From Xenorhabdus miraniensis (GTDB lineage: Bacteria > Pseudomonadota > Gammaproteobacteria > Enterobacterales > Enterobacteriaceae): a DNA stretch of 7,441 nucleotides. Positions 1 through 6,056 of the stretch are shown one piece after another. The DNA lies in NCBI RefSeq assembly GCF_002632615.1, contig NZ_NITZ01000053.1, forward strand, positions 1 to 7,441, written 5' to 3'. Position 1 is the first letter of the stretch. Every line of letters begins with the position of its first letter. A program made the translations under genes and the position numbers. The notes under the pieces are model-generated. The model searched no databases. It saw only the letters and a program-made list of their open reading frames with translations, and was not told where the DNA came from.

Positions 1-2
1 GG

Positions 3-83
3 GTGATTGCTTACTGCCTTAAATGGAAGAAGCCATCACTGAAAGTGTTCTACTCAGAAGACGATTTTCCAATGACGGCTTAA
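3..83 (+). CDS. C-terminal tail of an unidentified plus-strand protein entering from the left edge
   Basis: One plus-strand frame is open from the window edge for 26 codons and ends in TAA at 81-83, while the other two plus frames stop quickly. The tail is rich in Lys, Trp and Phe and ends in DDFPMTA. It is convergent with the SDR fragment, and its stop codon overlaps the fragment's out-of-place stop, so it probably belongs to whatever DNA replaced the 3' part of the SDR gene. A transposase or another inserted gene is possible, but I do not recognise the sequence. An open frame this short could also be chance. Confidence 0.3.
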   Translation: MIAYCLKWKKPSLKVFYSEDDFPMTA

Positions 84-325
84 ACGGAATTCGGGTTAAT
101 TAAATTATCCAGAACGCCAAATTTCTGACGGATATATTTAAATAATGCTTTTACCGCCTGCTCATCTATCACGTCAGCCAGAAAGTGATGATAGTCGGTT
201 AATTGCCAGTCTACATCAGAACGACTGCATCCCACGACAATATGTCCCTGAGCCACATAGTGTTCTGCTAGGTACTTGCCAATTCCTTTACGGGTTCCGG
301 TAATTAAGGTAATGGGTTTACGCAT
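80..325 (-). pseudogene. 3'-truncated short-chain dehydrogenase/reductase (SDR, FabG-like ketoreductase)
   Basis: The N-terminal Rossmann half of a classical SDR is present: the TGxxxGIG dinucleotide-binding motif at residues 9-16 (TGTRKGIG), the Asp of the ADV segment at residue 51, and the start of the NNAG motif at NLIN (about 74-77). Family members are about 240 aa; this frame has 81 residues and ends PNSV where NAG is expected. The catalytic Ser, Tyr and Lys are therefore absent and the product should be inactive. I chose the ATG at 325; a TTG 15 nt upstream is in frame but lies deeper inside the ACP gene. The start overlaps the end of the ACP gene by 8 nt, typical of a coupled operon. 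The intact ancestor probably reduced a 3-ketoacyl group on the neighbouring ACP; that role is inferred from context. Confidence 0.8.
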
Positions 326-620
326 GAGGCTGCTCTTCAATTAAATCAGAAATGTAATCAGTCAGTCGACCGACCGATGAAAATGGACTATTTCTAGCGG
401 ACATGGATTTCTCATTTGCCAACGTTAGTGAGATGTTAAAATCATCTTCCAGTTTACTTTCCAAATCAGCGATCAGCATGACCAGAGAAATTGAATCAAG
501 ATGAGAGTCATGCCTATAAATAAAGCACTCATCACCATTTTCAATTGGTAGTGGCTCAGGCAAGGTGGCATTGAGTTCTATCACCGATTGAATAATAAAA
601 TGACGAATTTTATCTTTCAT
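318..620 (-). CDS. Acyl carrier protein (phosphopantetheine-binding)
   Basis: This 100-aa protein has the acyl carrier architecture: an N-terminal helix, a loop, then the phosphopantetheine attachment motif LDSISLV with Ser43 as the predicted 4'-phosphopantetheine site, followed by an acidic helix II (LIADLESKLEDDF) and a C-terminal SVGRLTDYI helix. The loop NEKSMSARNSPFSSV resembles stand-alone ACPs of specialised acyl pathways more than the housekeeping AcpP. The ATG overlaps the monooxygenase stop in an ATGA arrangement, and an AAGG Shine-Dalgarno (complement of 629-632) lies 8 nt upstream inside the preceding gene, which indicates translational coupling. It presumably carries the acyl intermediate handled by the hotdog protein, the monooxygenase and the SDR. 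No enzyme that loads it is visible in the window. Confidence 0.9.
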   Translation of the reverse strand: MKDKIRHFIIQSVIELNATLPEPLPIENGDECFIYRHDSHLDSISLVMLIADLESKLEDDFNISLTLANEKSMSARNSPFSSVGRLTDYISDLIEEQPHA

Positions 621-2113
621 AGTGAATACCTTATGTTATTTTTTTCAATATAGTGAGTAACAACTTCCAGAGTCCCCAAACTTTTGTGAATAGCGACAAA
701 ACCGTCAGGGCGTACTAGAAGATATTCTTCGGGTTGAAGTTCGATTTTTTTATCAGAGCCGTTAATTTCGACAAAATATACGGTCAGATGATAATCACTC
801 AAGGTAGTAATTAACTGGGACTTATCATTTTCGCTACGGACAATAAGATGATAATTTTCACCGTCCACGATATCGTAGCTGCTAACACGCGTTCCCTGCT
901 GGATAAGTGAGAGATACGGTAGATATTTTCCAGCTAGGTTCTTTGCTTCATAAATCAGCGATGACTCGATGTAGCGTTGTGCCAGTCCTGAGAATAATTG
1001 TGGATACAGCGTTCTTGCATGCTGCCTGTTGTTGAAATTGGGCAACCAGAAACGAGTTTTTTCGCTGTCACGGTCGATACATGCAATAAGGCGTGTGTTG
1101 GTATCAGTACTATCACGCAGCATCGCCGCCACGCTGCGCCGCTCTTCTTCGTAGGTATCAAGTAGAGCATCAGACTGTTGCTGACGGATGACTGCGGTCA
1201 ACTTCCACGCAAGATTCCAGACATCCTGGAAGCCAGTATTCATTCCCAGCCCCCCGATGGGGCTGAAGAGGTGACAAGCATCTCCGGCAAGAAAAATATT
1301 GCCTGCTCGGTACTGACTGGCCAGTCGATTGTAAAACTGAGATTTCGATTCCCAGATTACACGCTCAATAACAATGGGCTGCGGGATGTAACGTGACAGC
1401 ACTGATTGATACTCAGCCAGCGATGGTGGCGAGTTATCTTCCTTGGGGTATTGAAGTACAAAGCGATGGTTACCATCCGCCAGTGGGATAACAATAATAA
1501 AGCCCTGCTCGTCGACAAAATAATGTACTTCATTACGTTTGCCCTGCCAGCTGACTTGAGCGTCAAACAGATAAAAATCAATACCGTAGTCGAAACCACT
1601 GAAGGTGATACCAGCAAAGTCACGCACTGTGCTGTGGCTACCATCACAACCAATCAGATAGTCACAAGTTAAAGTTACCCCATCAGCGAGACTGGCATTC
1701 ATACAATCGGAGTTAACATCAATTGCGCTTAACGTAGCGGAACGTCTGATTTCTCCACCCAACTCAATAAAATACTCTTCCAGCAGCCGTTCAGTTTCCG
1801 GTTGTGGAATGGCGAGAATGTGCTGATAACAGCTGTTCAACTGGCGATAGTCGATGTGTGAAATTCTCTGTTGATTCCAGTAAATTGAAATATCACTTAT
1901 CGCTCTTCCTGACCGTTCAAAACGCTCCACCACACCAAGAGAACGTAATAAAGCCAGTGAGGCAGCGTTCATTGACAATGCCTTCGAATGCGTTGAACGA
2001 GAAGATCTTTTTTCAATCACCACCACATCAATTCCATTTTTCTTTAACCTGCACGCTAGCAACAGTCCAACAGGGCCTGCACCCACAATTAATACTTGAT
2101 AATGGTTTTTCAT
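617..2113 (-). CDS. Class A FAD-dependent monooxygenase (PheA/TfdB/MhpA-like)
   Basis: This 498-aa protein carries all three class A flavoprotein hydroxylase fingerprints: the FAD-binding GxGxxG at residues 11-16 (GAGPVG), the DG motif at 157-164 (DGSHSTVR), and the GD motif around 277-289 (GDACHLFSPIGGL). The central sheet domain (about 175-260) normally forms the substrate pocket. A C-terminal segment with LVRPDGFVAIHKSLG matches the degenerate thioredoxin-like domain of phenol, tetracycline and anthracycline hydroxylases. The enzyme should be cytosolic, use NAD(P)H and O2, and hydroxylate an aromatic or enolic substrate or carry out an oxidative rearrangement. The actual substrate cannot be read from the sequence. 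It starts with ATG 12 nt after the MFS gene with only a weak AGG upstream, so it may depend on coupling. Full length, no visible defect. Confidence 0.92.
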   Translation of the reverse strand: MKNHYQVLIVGAGPVGLLLACRLKKNGIDVVVIEKRSSRSTHSKALSMNAASLALLRSLGVVERFERSGRAISDISIYWNQQRISHIDYRQLNSCYQHILAIPQPETERLLEEYFIELGGEIRRSATLSAIDVNSDCMNASLADGVTLTCDYLIGCDGSHSTVRDFAGITFSGFDYGIDFYLFDAQVSWQGKRNEVHYFVDEQGFIIVIPLADGNHRFVLQYPKEDNSPPSLAEYQSVLSRYIPQPIVIERVIWESKSQFYNRLASQYRAGNIFLAGDACHLFSPIGGLGMNTGFQDVWNLAWKLTAVIRQQQSDALLDTYEEERRSVAAMLRDSTDTNTRLIACIDRDSEKTRFWLPNFNNRQHARTLYPQLFSGLAQRYIESSLIYEAKNLAGKYLPYLSLIQQGTRVSSYDIVDGENYHLIVRSENDKSQLITTLSDYHLTVYFVEINGSDKKIELQPEEYLLVRPDGFVAIHKSLGTLEVVTHYIEKNNIRYSL

Positions 2114-2125
2114 TGCTGCTTTTAC

Positions 2126-3364
2126 CTAGTGAATCGCTTTGCGATTAATTATTCCCAGACGTACCACAAAAAGTAGCCAGCTAATTAACAGCAATAATCC
2201 GCCTCCTACCACAGTTACCCGGATATTAGTGGTATCAAGGAAACCGCCCGCTAACATGACTATCAGTGTGGCTAATGCCTGAATGGAACTGATAGACCCC
2301 ATTATTTCTCCTTGCTCATTCTCCGGCGCAAGATTTGAAATACTGCTTATCAGGCCGGTCAATGCAAACCCCATGGAGGTGACGAAAAGGGTAATGAATA
2401 TATGCAGATAAATCACATTGCTGACCAGTGAAATGGCTATGACGGCAAGTGATGACACTACAAGTGAATATCGCACCATGCTTTCAGGTTTAGCGACTTT
2501 GGCAACGTGTCTTACCACCAGATACTGGAATAACGCATAGGTTGCGCCCATTGTGGCGAGAAAAGAGCCAATCTGAAACGAACTGAAACTATAAATATCC
2601 AGCAGATAAGCAGGCAGGAAAGATTCAAACAACCACCAGCCAGCAACAAAAACCGTCCAGATAGCAAATGCCATTCTCAGTTCAGCGTGGCTGTAGGCTT
2701 TCGCTATTTGTACCAGACCGGAAAAGATATTTATTTTTTCGTGAGTATGCTTTTCCAATGTATCGGGGTATGCAACCAACGTGTAAATAAATAGCAGAGC
2801 AAAGATGACAGTCATAATAACAAACGGAGTCATATATCCGCTGAATTGCCCCAGAGAGAAATTGGTTAGCCAGCCTCCGATTGGCGGCCCTATTACCCAG
2901 GCCAGTCCCAAAGCAGTCTGAATCATGGAGAGATTTTTAGTTTTATTGCCCGGCTCGCTGATATCAGCCATGCTTGCCTGTGCAATCGCTACGTTACCCG
3001 CCATCATTCCGGCCAGCAAACGGCTAAGCAGCAGTAGCCCCGCCGATGTTTCAACAACCGCATAAGCACTAGCAGCAAAAGCTACAGCAGTGCCTGCTAC
3101 AGTAATTAGCATCATTTTTCTGCGACCATAAATATCTGACATTTTGCCCAATACAGAAGCACCAAAAAACTGACCAACAGGATAGATTGCAAGGAAAATC
3201 CCCAACATAATCACCTTCTTTTGGTGATCCCAACCGTCAGGGAAGAGTGAAGCAGCATCAGAAACCATCATGTGCGGGAATATCGCCACCACCATTCCCA
3301 AACCGATAAAATCAAGTAGCGCAACCAACACCAGGTACCCGATAAGACTCGGCTTTTCTTTCAC
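2126..3364 (-). CDS. MFS transporter, DHA1-type drug/H+ antiporter-like exporter
   Basis: This 412-aa inner-membrane protein has about 12 hydrophobic segments. Motif A of the major facilitator superfamily is at about 73-83 (GKMSDIYGRRK) after TM2, and the antiporter motif C is in TM5 at about 152-164, ending IGPPIGG. A hydrophilic loop with charged residues (about 200-225) separates the two six-helix halves. I chose the GTG at 3364 because GAGGAG lies 7 nt upstream; the frame extends further upstream only by overlapping the end of the AfsA-like gene, and has only a TTG there. It lies 25 nt after the AfsA-like gene and is the obvious exporter, or self-resistance pump, for the operon product. 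The substrate is unknown. Confidence 0.9.
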   Translation of the reverse strand: MKEKPSLIGYLVLVALLDFIGLGMVVAIFPHMMVSDAASLFPDGWDHQKKVIMLGIFLAIYPVGQFFGASVLGKMSDIYGRRKMMLITVAGTAVAFAASAYAVVETSAGLLLLSRLLAGMMAGNVAIAQASMADISEPGNKTKNLSMIQTALGLAWVIGPPIGGWLTNFSLGQFSGYMTPFVIMTVIFALLFIYTLVAYPDTLEKHTHEKINIFSGLVQIAKAYSHAELRMAFAIWTVFVAGWWLFESFLPAYLLDIYSFSSFQIGSFLATMGATYALFQYLVVRHVAKVAKPESMVRYSLVVSSLAVIAISLVSNVIYLHIFITLFVTSMGFALTGLISSISNLAPENEQGEIMGSISSIQALATLIVMLAGGFLDTTNIRVTVVGGGLLLLISWLLFVVRLGIINRKAIH

Positions 3365-3371
3365 TTTCTTA

Positions 3372-3377
3372 CTCCTC
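3372..3377 (-). promoter_or_regulatory. Strong ribosome binding site deciding the MFS start
   Basis: The complement reads GAGGAG, 7 nt before the GTG at 3364. It is the best Shine-Dalgarno in the operon, and it fixes the transporter start downstream of the AfsA-like stop codon rather than inside that gene. Confidence 0.75.
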
Positions 3378-3389
3378 AAATTTACTAAT

Positions 3390-4103
3390 TCAATGCAGAT
3401 GACTGAGCGATTCTGCGGCCATCTGTTGTTCAATCAAACTTAGATATCCTTTGTCAATTGCGCTAAATTTAATGGTAACGCACAGACATATAATGCTGTT
3501 TTGCATTACTGTGATAATACATTCAGCGGTAAAATCCCCCCTTAATCCTCTGCGAAAATGATTGATAGCCATTTCCATGCTTGATGCCACCGGAAAGAGA
3601 TATTCTTTAAATTCAGAATTCATCGCATGCAGAACAAACGATTTTTCACTACTGGTCTTAATAAGAAATCGTTCAGAGACGGAATTAACCATCTGCCGAC
3701 ATGCCTCAAGCAAAACCATACCTTGGATATGCTGGCCGGTTACGTGGTCCGCCATTTCCGCGCAGCTGTCATCAATCAATAAATTACATTGATATGAGTT
3801 TTCCCCTGTTTTAATGGTTTCAGAAATAAGAATATTTTCCGCTTTATTTTTATGTGTATTCTGAGGTGTTTCTCTCAGCAGATGAGTTTGATTAAGCAGT
3901 AACATCTTATCAGTATCACCATGACACAATGAATTTTTAAACTCCTCAATATCTTCTTTAGAAAGCCCTTGGCCAAAAATAACTTGATAATTATCGTCAC
4001 ATTTAGCGGCGGAAAGAAATTTCAACGCCTGAGTAAACGTAAATACATTATCGTTTTCACTGAATTCAGCAAAACGATCCCCCACAACGACTATATCAGC
4101 CAT
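3390..4103 (-). CDS. AfsA-like (A-factor biosynthesis) hotdog-domain protein
   Basis: Residues about 86-212 of this 237-aa protein match the AfsA hotdog family: a K(x)ENILIS-type opening at about 87-95, a DD pair at 111-112, then the signature helix with D119-H120, H125 and QGM..LEACRQM (127-137), followed by F-x-EYLFPV (about 165-172) and a beta-strand-rich end. In actinobacteria AfsA condenses a beta-ketoacyl-ACP with dihydroxyacetone phosphate, the committed step to gamma-butyrolactone signals. Related single-hotdog proteins in proteobacteria may act as ACP dehydratases or thioesterases, so the chemistry here is unproven. Canonical AfsA has two hotdog repeats in about 300 aa. Here one is clear, preceded by about 85 residues that I do not recognise. 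It is the first gene of the operon, starting at ATG with AAGGA 6 nt upstream. Confidence 0.8.
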   Translation of the reverse strand: MADIVVVGDRFAEFSENDNVFTFTQALKFLSAAKCDDNYQVIFGQGLSKEDIEEFKNSLCHGDTDKMLLLNQTHLLRETPQNTHKNKAENILISETIKTGENSYQCNLLIDDSCAEMADHVTGQHIQGMVLLEACRQMVNSVSERFLIKTSSEKSFVLHAMNSEFKEYLFPVASSMEMAINHFRRGLRGDFTAECIITVMQNSIICLCVTIKFSAIDKGYLSLIEQQMAAESLSHLH

Positions 4104-4134
4104 TATCTTTCCTTTAACCTCATCATTAATTAAT

Positions 4135-4171
4135 AATCAATGCCGCGTGTTAATAATATGTAGCATTGATT
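4135..4171. repeat. 9-bp inverted repeat flanking the predicted operon -10 box (candidate operator)
   Basis: AATCAATGC (4135-4143) and its perfect inverse GCATTGATT (4163-4171) are separated by 19 bp. On the minus strand the upstream arm falls in the spacer of the best promoter candidate, and the other arm lies at about the start of transcription. That placement suits a dimeric repressor site. It could instead form a leader hairpin if transcription starts further upstream. Confidence 0.45.
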
Positions 4172-4178
4172 GTTGCAA
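4150..4178 (-). promoter_or_regulatory. Candidate sigma70 promoter of the afsA-like operon
   Basis: On the minus strand TTGCAA (complement of 4173-4178) and TATTAA (complement of 4150-4155) are 17 bp apart, a good spacing with moderate box matches. Initiation would fall near 4143, giving a leader of about 40 nt. A second -35-like TTGACT (complement of 4242-4247) exists upstream but its -10 is poor. In DNA this AT-rich, chance matches are common. Confidence 0.35.
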
Positions 4179-4519
4179 TTTAATTTACGTTCACTAACAA
4201 TCATATCTTGGATGAAACTAATAATTGGGATTTAATTCCTCAGTCAATAAATTTATCTTTAGATGCACTTTAAGAATATATCCCTTGACTTAATGTTTAA
4301 TAAACTCGTTCATTCAGTATGCTATAGGCCATTGTTATATGGTTCCATATCATAGCTTTTTATTTAAGAAAATCTTTTTCACATAGCATTAACCTATTGC
4401 TAACAATTGAATTGAGCAAGTACAAGAAATATCATAATTACTGAACCTTTATTGATAACAATAGAAAGGGTAGACTCAATTTATTTAGGAGTCATATCTA
4501 TTAGAAATATAAAGATCAA

Positions 4520-4538
4520 TCATTTATGTAATAAATGA
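4520..4538. repeat. Perfect 19-bp palindrome in the intergenic region
   Basis: TCATTTAT (4520-4527) and ATAAATGA (4531-4538) are perfect inverses around a 3-bp centre. The size and symmetry are those of a dimeric regulator site. It lies about 420 bp upstream of the operon, and its function is unknown. Confidence 0.4.
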
Positions 4539-4781
4539 CAGTTATTTTAGAAGTAAATTAATCGCTTGGATATTTTATTAATTCCTTAAAAGATATCATG
4601 TTTGTATATAAATAAGTTCTATGATTACAGGTGTTTTCAAAATCTACATTAGCTTAATACCTTACCAATCAAATAATGGATTTTATTTTAAACCTCATGG
4701 CAATAATATTAAAATCAATAAAGCATCAACAAAGAGATGATTAGGGCAACCACATGAAAGGTCACATATTATTCATGTTAT

Positions 4782-4820
4782 AAAATTCGATTTATAATAA
4801 CTTATTAGAAATCGAATTTT
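4782..4820. repeat. 39-bp near-perfect palindrome abutting the IS left end
   Basis: The palindrome is centred on base 4801. Eighteen of 19 symmetric pairs match; the only mismatch is 4794 against 4808. The outer arms are 12 bp and perfect (4782-4793 and 4809-4820), and the inner core is AATAA-C-TTATT with one further pair outside it. It ends one base before the IS1-type left inverted repeat at 4822. It could be an operator, a cruciform-prone insertion target or an AT-rich terminator; the following T run is short and the stem has little G+C. Confidence 0.6.
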
Positions 4821-4821
4821 T

Positions 4822-4844
4822 GGTCACGCATTCAACCTATTGAT
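4822..4844 (+). repeat. IS left terminal inverted repeat (IRL)
   Basis: This 23-bp end matches the inverse of 5581-5603 at 19 positions, the differences being at positions 8, 15, 16 and 18. The outer 7 bp, GGTCACG, are identical. Confidence 0.88.
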
Positions 4845-4857
4845 AGTTGTGTATAAT
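4831..4857 (+). promoter_or_regulatory. Probable transposase promoter in the IS left end
   Basis: A perfect TATAAT lies at 4852-4857, 23 bp before the InsA ATG. The TTCAAC at 4831-4836, inside the left inverted repeat, could serve as -35 with a short 15-bp spacer. Overlap of promoter and left end is the IS1 arrangement and lets InsA repress its own promoter. The -10 is convincing, the -35 is not. Confidence 0.5.
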
Positions 4858-4880
4858 CGCCATTTTTTCGGATAAATCAG

Positions 4881-5156
4881 ATGGCAACAGTTGAAATAAA
4901 ATGTCGATTTTGTCAACAAACTGAGTCGGTGAGAAAACAGGGTACAGGCCGAGGTGAACGTCAGCGTTATCGTTGCCTATCCTGCCGTCGTACTTTTCAG
5001 CTTGAATATGCTTATCGCGCTTGTCAGGCGGGTATAAAAGAGCAAGTTGTCGATCTTGCAATGAATAATGCCGGCATCCGTGACAGTGCCTGGGCACTGC
5101 ATATTAGTATTAATGCCGTCGTTCGCGTTTTAAAAAACTGTCCCCACGATGTATAA
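4881..5156 (+). CDS. insA: IS1-family InsA, DNA-binding regulator of transposition
   Basis: This 91-aa protein has the length of IS1 InsA. A four-Cys zinc finger (C8, C11, C32, C35) is followed by a helix-turn-helix region at about 55-86 (VVDLAMNNAGIRDSAWAL...). The sequence LKN near residues 84-86 is encoded over the A6C slippery run, as in IS1. In IS1 the InsA protein binds the terminal repeats, represses the promoter and inhibits transposition; frameshifting extends it into InsAB'. The Shine-Dalgarno is weak (GGAT about 9 nt upstream), in keeping with low transposase expression. Stop is TAA. Confidence 0.9.
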   Translation: MATVEIKCRFCQQTESVRKQGTGRGERQRYRCLSCRRTFQLEYAYRACQAGIKEQVVDLAMNNAGIRDSAWALHISINAVVRVLKNCPHDV

Positions 5157-5575
5157 CCCCATTACCGCTGGAACATGTGGAAATTCAGCTCATCTGTGAA
5201 GTCAATGAGATGTGGTCATTTGTCGGAAATAAAAAACAACAACGTTGGTTATGGTATACTTGGGAGCCTCGTCTGAAGCATATTATTGCGCACACCTTCG
5301 GCAGGCGCAGCAAAAAGACATTGAAGAAACTACTCAAGAAATTATCGTGCTTTAAAGTGGTTTTTTGGTGTACCGATAATTTCAAGGCTTACAACATGTT
5401 GCCCACAGATAAACCCCTCATCGGAAAAAGTTTCATACAACGGATTGAACGTGAAAACCTCACCCTCAGAAACCGAATTAAGCGACTGAATCGTAAAACA
5501 TTGGGTTATCCAAAATCACCGGAAATGCATGACAAAGTCATCGGGACTTTTATCGAAAGAAAATATTATATTTAA
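4881..5575 (+). CDS. insAB': IS1-family transposase InsAB' (programmed -1 frameshift product; probably inactive)
   Basis: A -1 slip at 5132-5138 joins InsA to the InsB frame with no stop codon between, giving about 231 aa against 232 in IS1. The InsB part keeps the second Asp in WCTDNF, the Glu region QRIERENL and the HDKVIG block of IS1 transposases. However, the first Asp, found in EMDEQW of IS1, is Asn here (EVNEMW, codon AAT at 5204-5206), a single G-to-A change from GAT. Loss of a DDE Asp should abolish catalysis. The downstream frame alone has only a GTG start at 5177 with no Shine-Dalgarno, so frameshift expression is more likely than a separate InsB. Confidence 0.85.
5132..5138 (+). 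promoter_or_regulatory. A6C slippery site for -1 programmed frameshift
   Basis: Six A followed by C, read TTA-AAA-AAC in the InsA frame, at the same place relative to the InsA end as in IS1. The -1 frame is open from here to 5575. Confidence 0.85.
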
Positions 5576-5580
5576 GGTAA

Positions 5581-5603
5581 ATCAACAAATTGAATACGTG
5601 ACC
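5581..5603 (-). repeat. IS right terminal inverted repeat (IRR)
   Basis: This is the inverse partner of 4822-4844, with 19 of 23 bases matching. It lies 5 bp after the transposase stop codon. Confidence 0.88.
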
Positions 5604-5631
5604 CATTTGTGATTCATTCTTATTGGATATC

Positions 5632-5663
5632 TCAGGAATAATAAATTATATAATCTTTCCTGA
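5632..5663. repeat. 7-bp inverted repeat between the IS and the regulator gene
   Basis: TCAGGAA (5632-5638) and TTCCTGA (5657-5663) are perfect inverses around an 18-bp AT-only-looking centre. There is no good T run on either side, so an operator is somewhat more likely than a terminator. It could be chance. Confidence 0.3.
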
Positions 5664-5694
5664 AAAATTAATATGTATTCAATAAGCAAAGATG

Positions 5695-5731
5695 AAAAAT
5701 AATAAGTGGGGTGATTAATTACCCTCCCCAC
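5695..5731 (-). terminator. Rho-independent terminator of the nlp-like gene
   Basis: On the minus strand a GTGGGG...CCCCAC stem (5731-5726 with 5711-5706) is followed by TTATTATTTTT. It begins about 20 bp after the stop codon of the regulator. The inner sequence can form a competing GGGT/ACCC pairing, but both folds end at the T run. Confidence 0.75.
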
Positions 5732-5752
5732 ATATAAATATGTTTTTATAAA

Positions 5753-6025
5753 TTAGACATCTGTGAAATTGGAATATTTTCTAGCTTTTCTTTCAATAAG
5801 TTGGCCACACATATCAAAATACCGACTAGGCCAGATTTCTGAGGGATGAATACTGAGATAGTTAGCAATTATCCATTCTCCTTTAGGCCACTGCCTGCTG
5901 AGTGCATTTGCTAATGTTGATGAACTAAGTCCCGCTTCACGAGAAAGAGCTGCTAAGGTCGTACCACGCTTACGTAGTGCAGCAATAATATCGGCTTGAT
6001 GCCAGTCGTTTCTAACGTTATTCAT
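5753..6025 (-). CDS. nlp: Nlp/SfsB (Ner-like) helix-turn-helix transcriptional regulator
   Basis: This 90-aa protein belongs to the Ner/Nlp family of small DNA-binding proteins, known from phage Mu Ner and E. coli Nlp (SfsB). The conserved opening DWHQADIIAALRKRGTTLAALSREAGLSS is followed by the recognition-helix block STLANALSRQWPKGE and the IHPSEIWPSRY motif, in the order seen in E. coli Nlp. Ner is a phage repressor of early transcription; Nlp is linked to maltose gene control in E. coli. I chose the ATG at 6025 because GGGG (complement of 6034-6037) lies 8 nt upstream; an in-frame ATG at 6043 has no good site. Next to an integrase this copy is more likely a phage-derived regulator than the core nlp gene. 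A terminator follows. Confidence 0.9.
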   Translation of the reverse strand: MNNVRNDWHQADIIAALRKRGTTLAALSREAGLSSSTLANALSRQWPKGEWIIANYLSIHPSEIWPSRYFDMCGQLIERKARKYSNFTDV

Positions 6026-6056
6026 TCCTACTACCCCTTCCATTAATTAATCATTG

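Larger units (their letters stand above)
4104..4821. other. AT-rich gene-free intergenic region upstream of the biosynthetic operon
   Basis: About 720 bp with no credible gene on either strand: frames are short, lack ribosome binding sites and are broken by frequent stops. It is strikingly AT-rich compared with the flanking genes. It holds the presumed operon promoter (near 4150-4178), an inverted repeat around it, a perfect 19-bp palindrome at 4520-4538, a smaller palindrome at 4337-4350 (ATATGG-TT-CCATAT), a 7-bp inverted repeat at 4752-4758/4772-4778 and a 39-bp palindrome at 4782-4820. This composition is typical of horizontally acquired, H-NS-bound promoter DNA; that is inference. Confidence 0.7.
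4822..5603 (+). mobile_element. IS1-family insertion sequence, about 782 bp
   Basis: The boundaries come from terminal inverted repeats starting GGTCACG at 4822 and ending CGTGACC at 5603. Inside are an InsA-like zinc-finger/HTH frame, an A6C slippery run and an InsB-like catalytic frame in -1 phase, which is the IS1 plan; the length is close to IS1's 768 bp. No 8-9 bp target duplication is visible: the 9 bases before 4822 and after 5603 do not match. One catalytic residue appears changed, so this copy may be immobile. It separates the metabolite operon from the phage-like block. Confidence 0.92.

Noticed and set aside
955..2148. Several 70-115 codon frames on both strands inside the monooxygenase gene.
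   Set aside because: They are antisense or shifted shadows of a gene with all its expected motifs, and none has a ribosome binding site or a recognisable domain.
3365..3433. An N-terminal extension of the MFS transporter from TTG 3433 overlapping the AfsA-like gene.
   Set aside because: The extension is hydrophilic and out of character, and GAGGAG is ideally placed for the GTG at 3364.
4760..4770. GGTCACATATT resembles the outer end of the IS inverted repeat and might mark a second IS end.
   Set aside because: Similarity stops after about 11 bases with two mismatches, and there is no partner or transposase remnant.
4837..5097. An 86-codon minus-strand frame across the start of the IS.
   Set aside because: It is antisense to InsA, crosses the IS end and has no supporting signal.
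4124..6051. CATTAATTAAT occurs both before the afsA-like gene (4124-4134) and before nlp (6041-6051), hinting at a shared operator.
   Set aside because: It is a low-complexity AT palindrome in AT-rich DNA, and its position relative to the two starts differs, so chance is a sufficient explanation.
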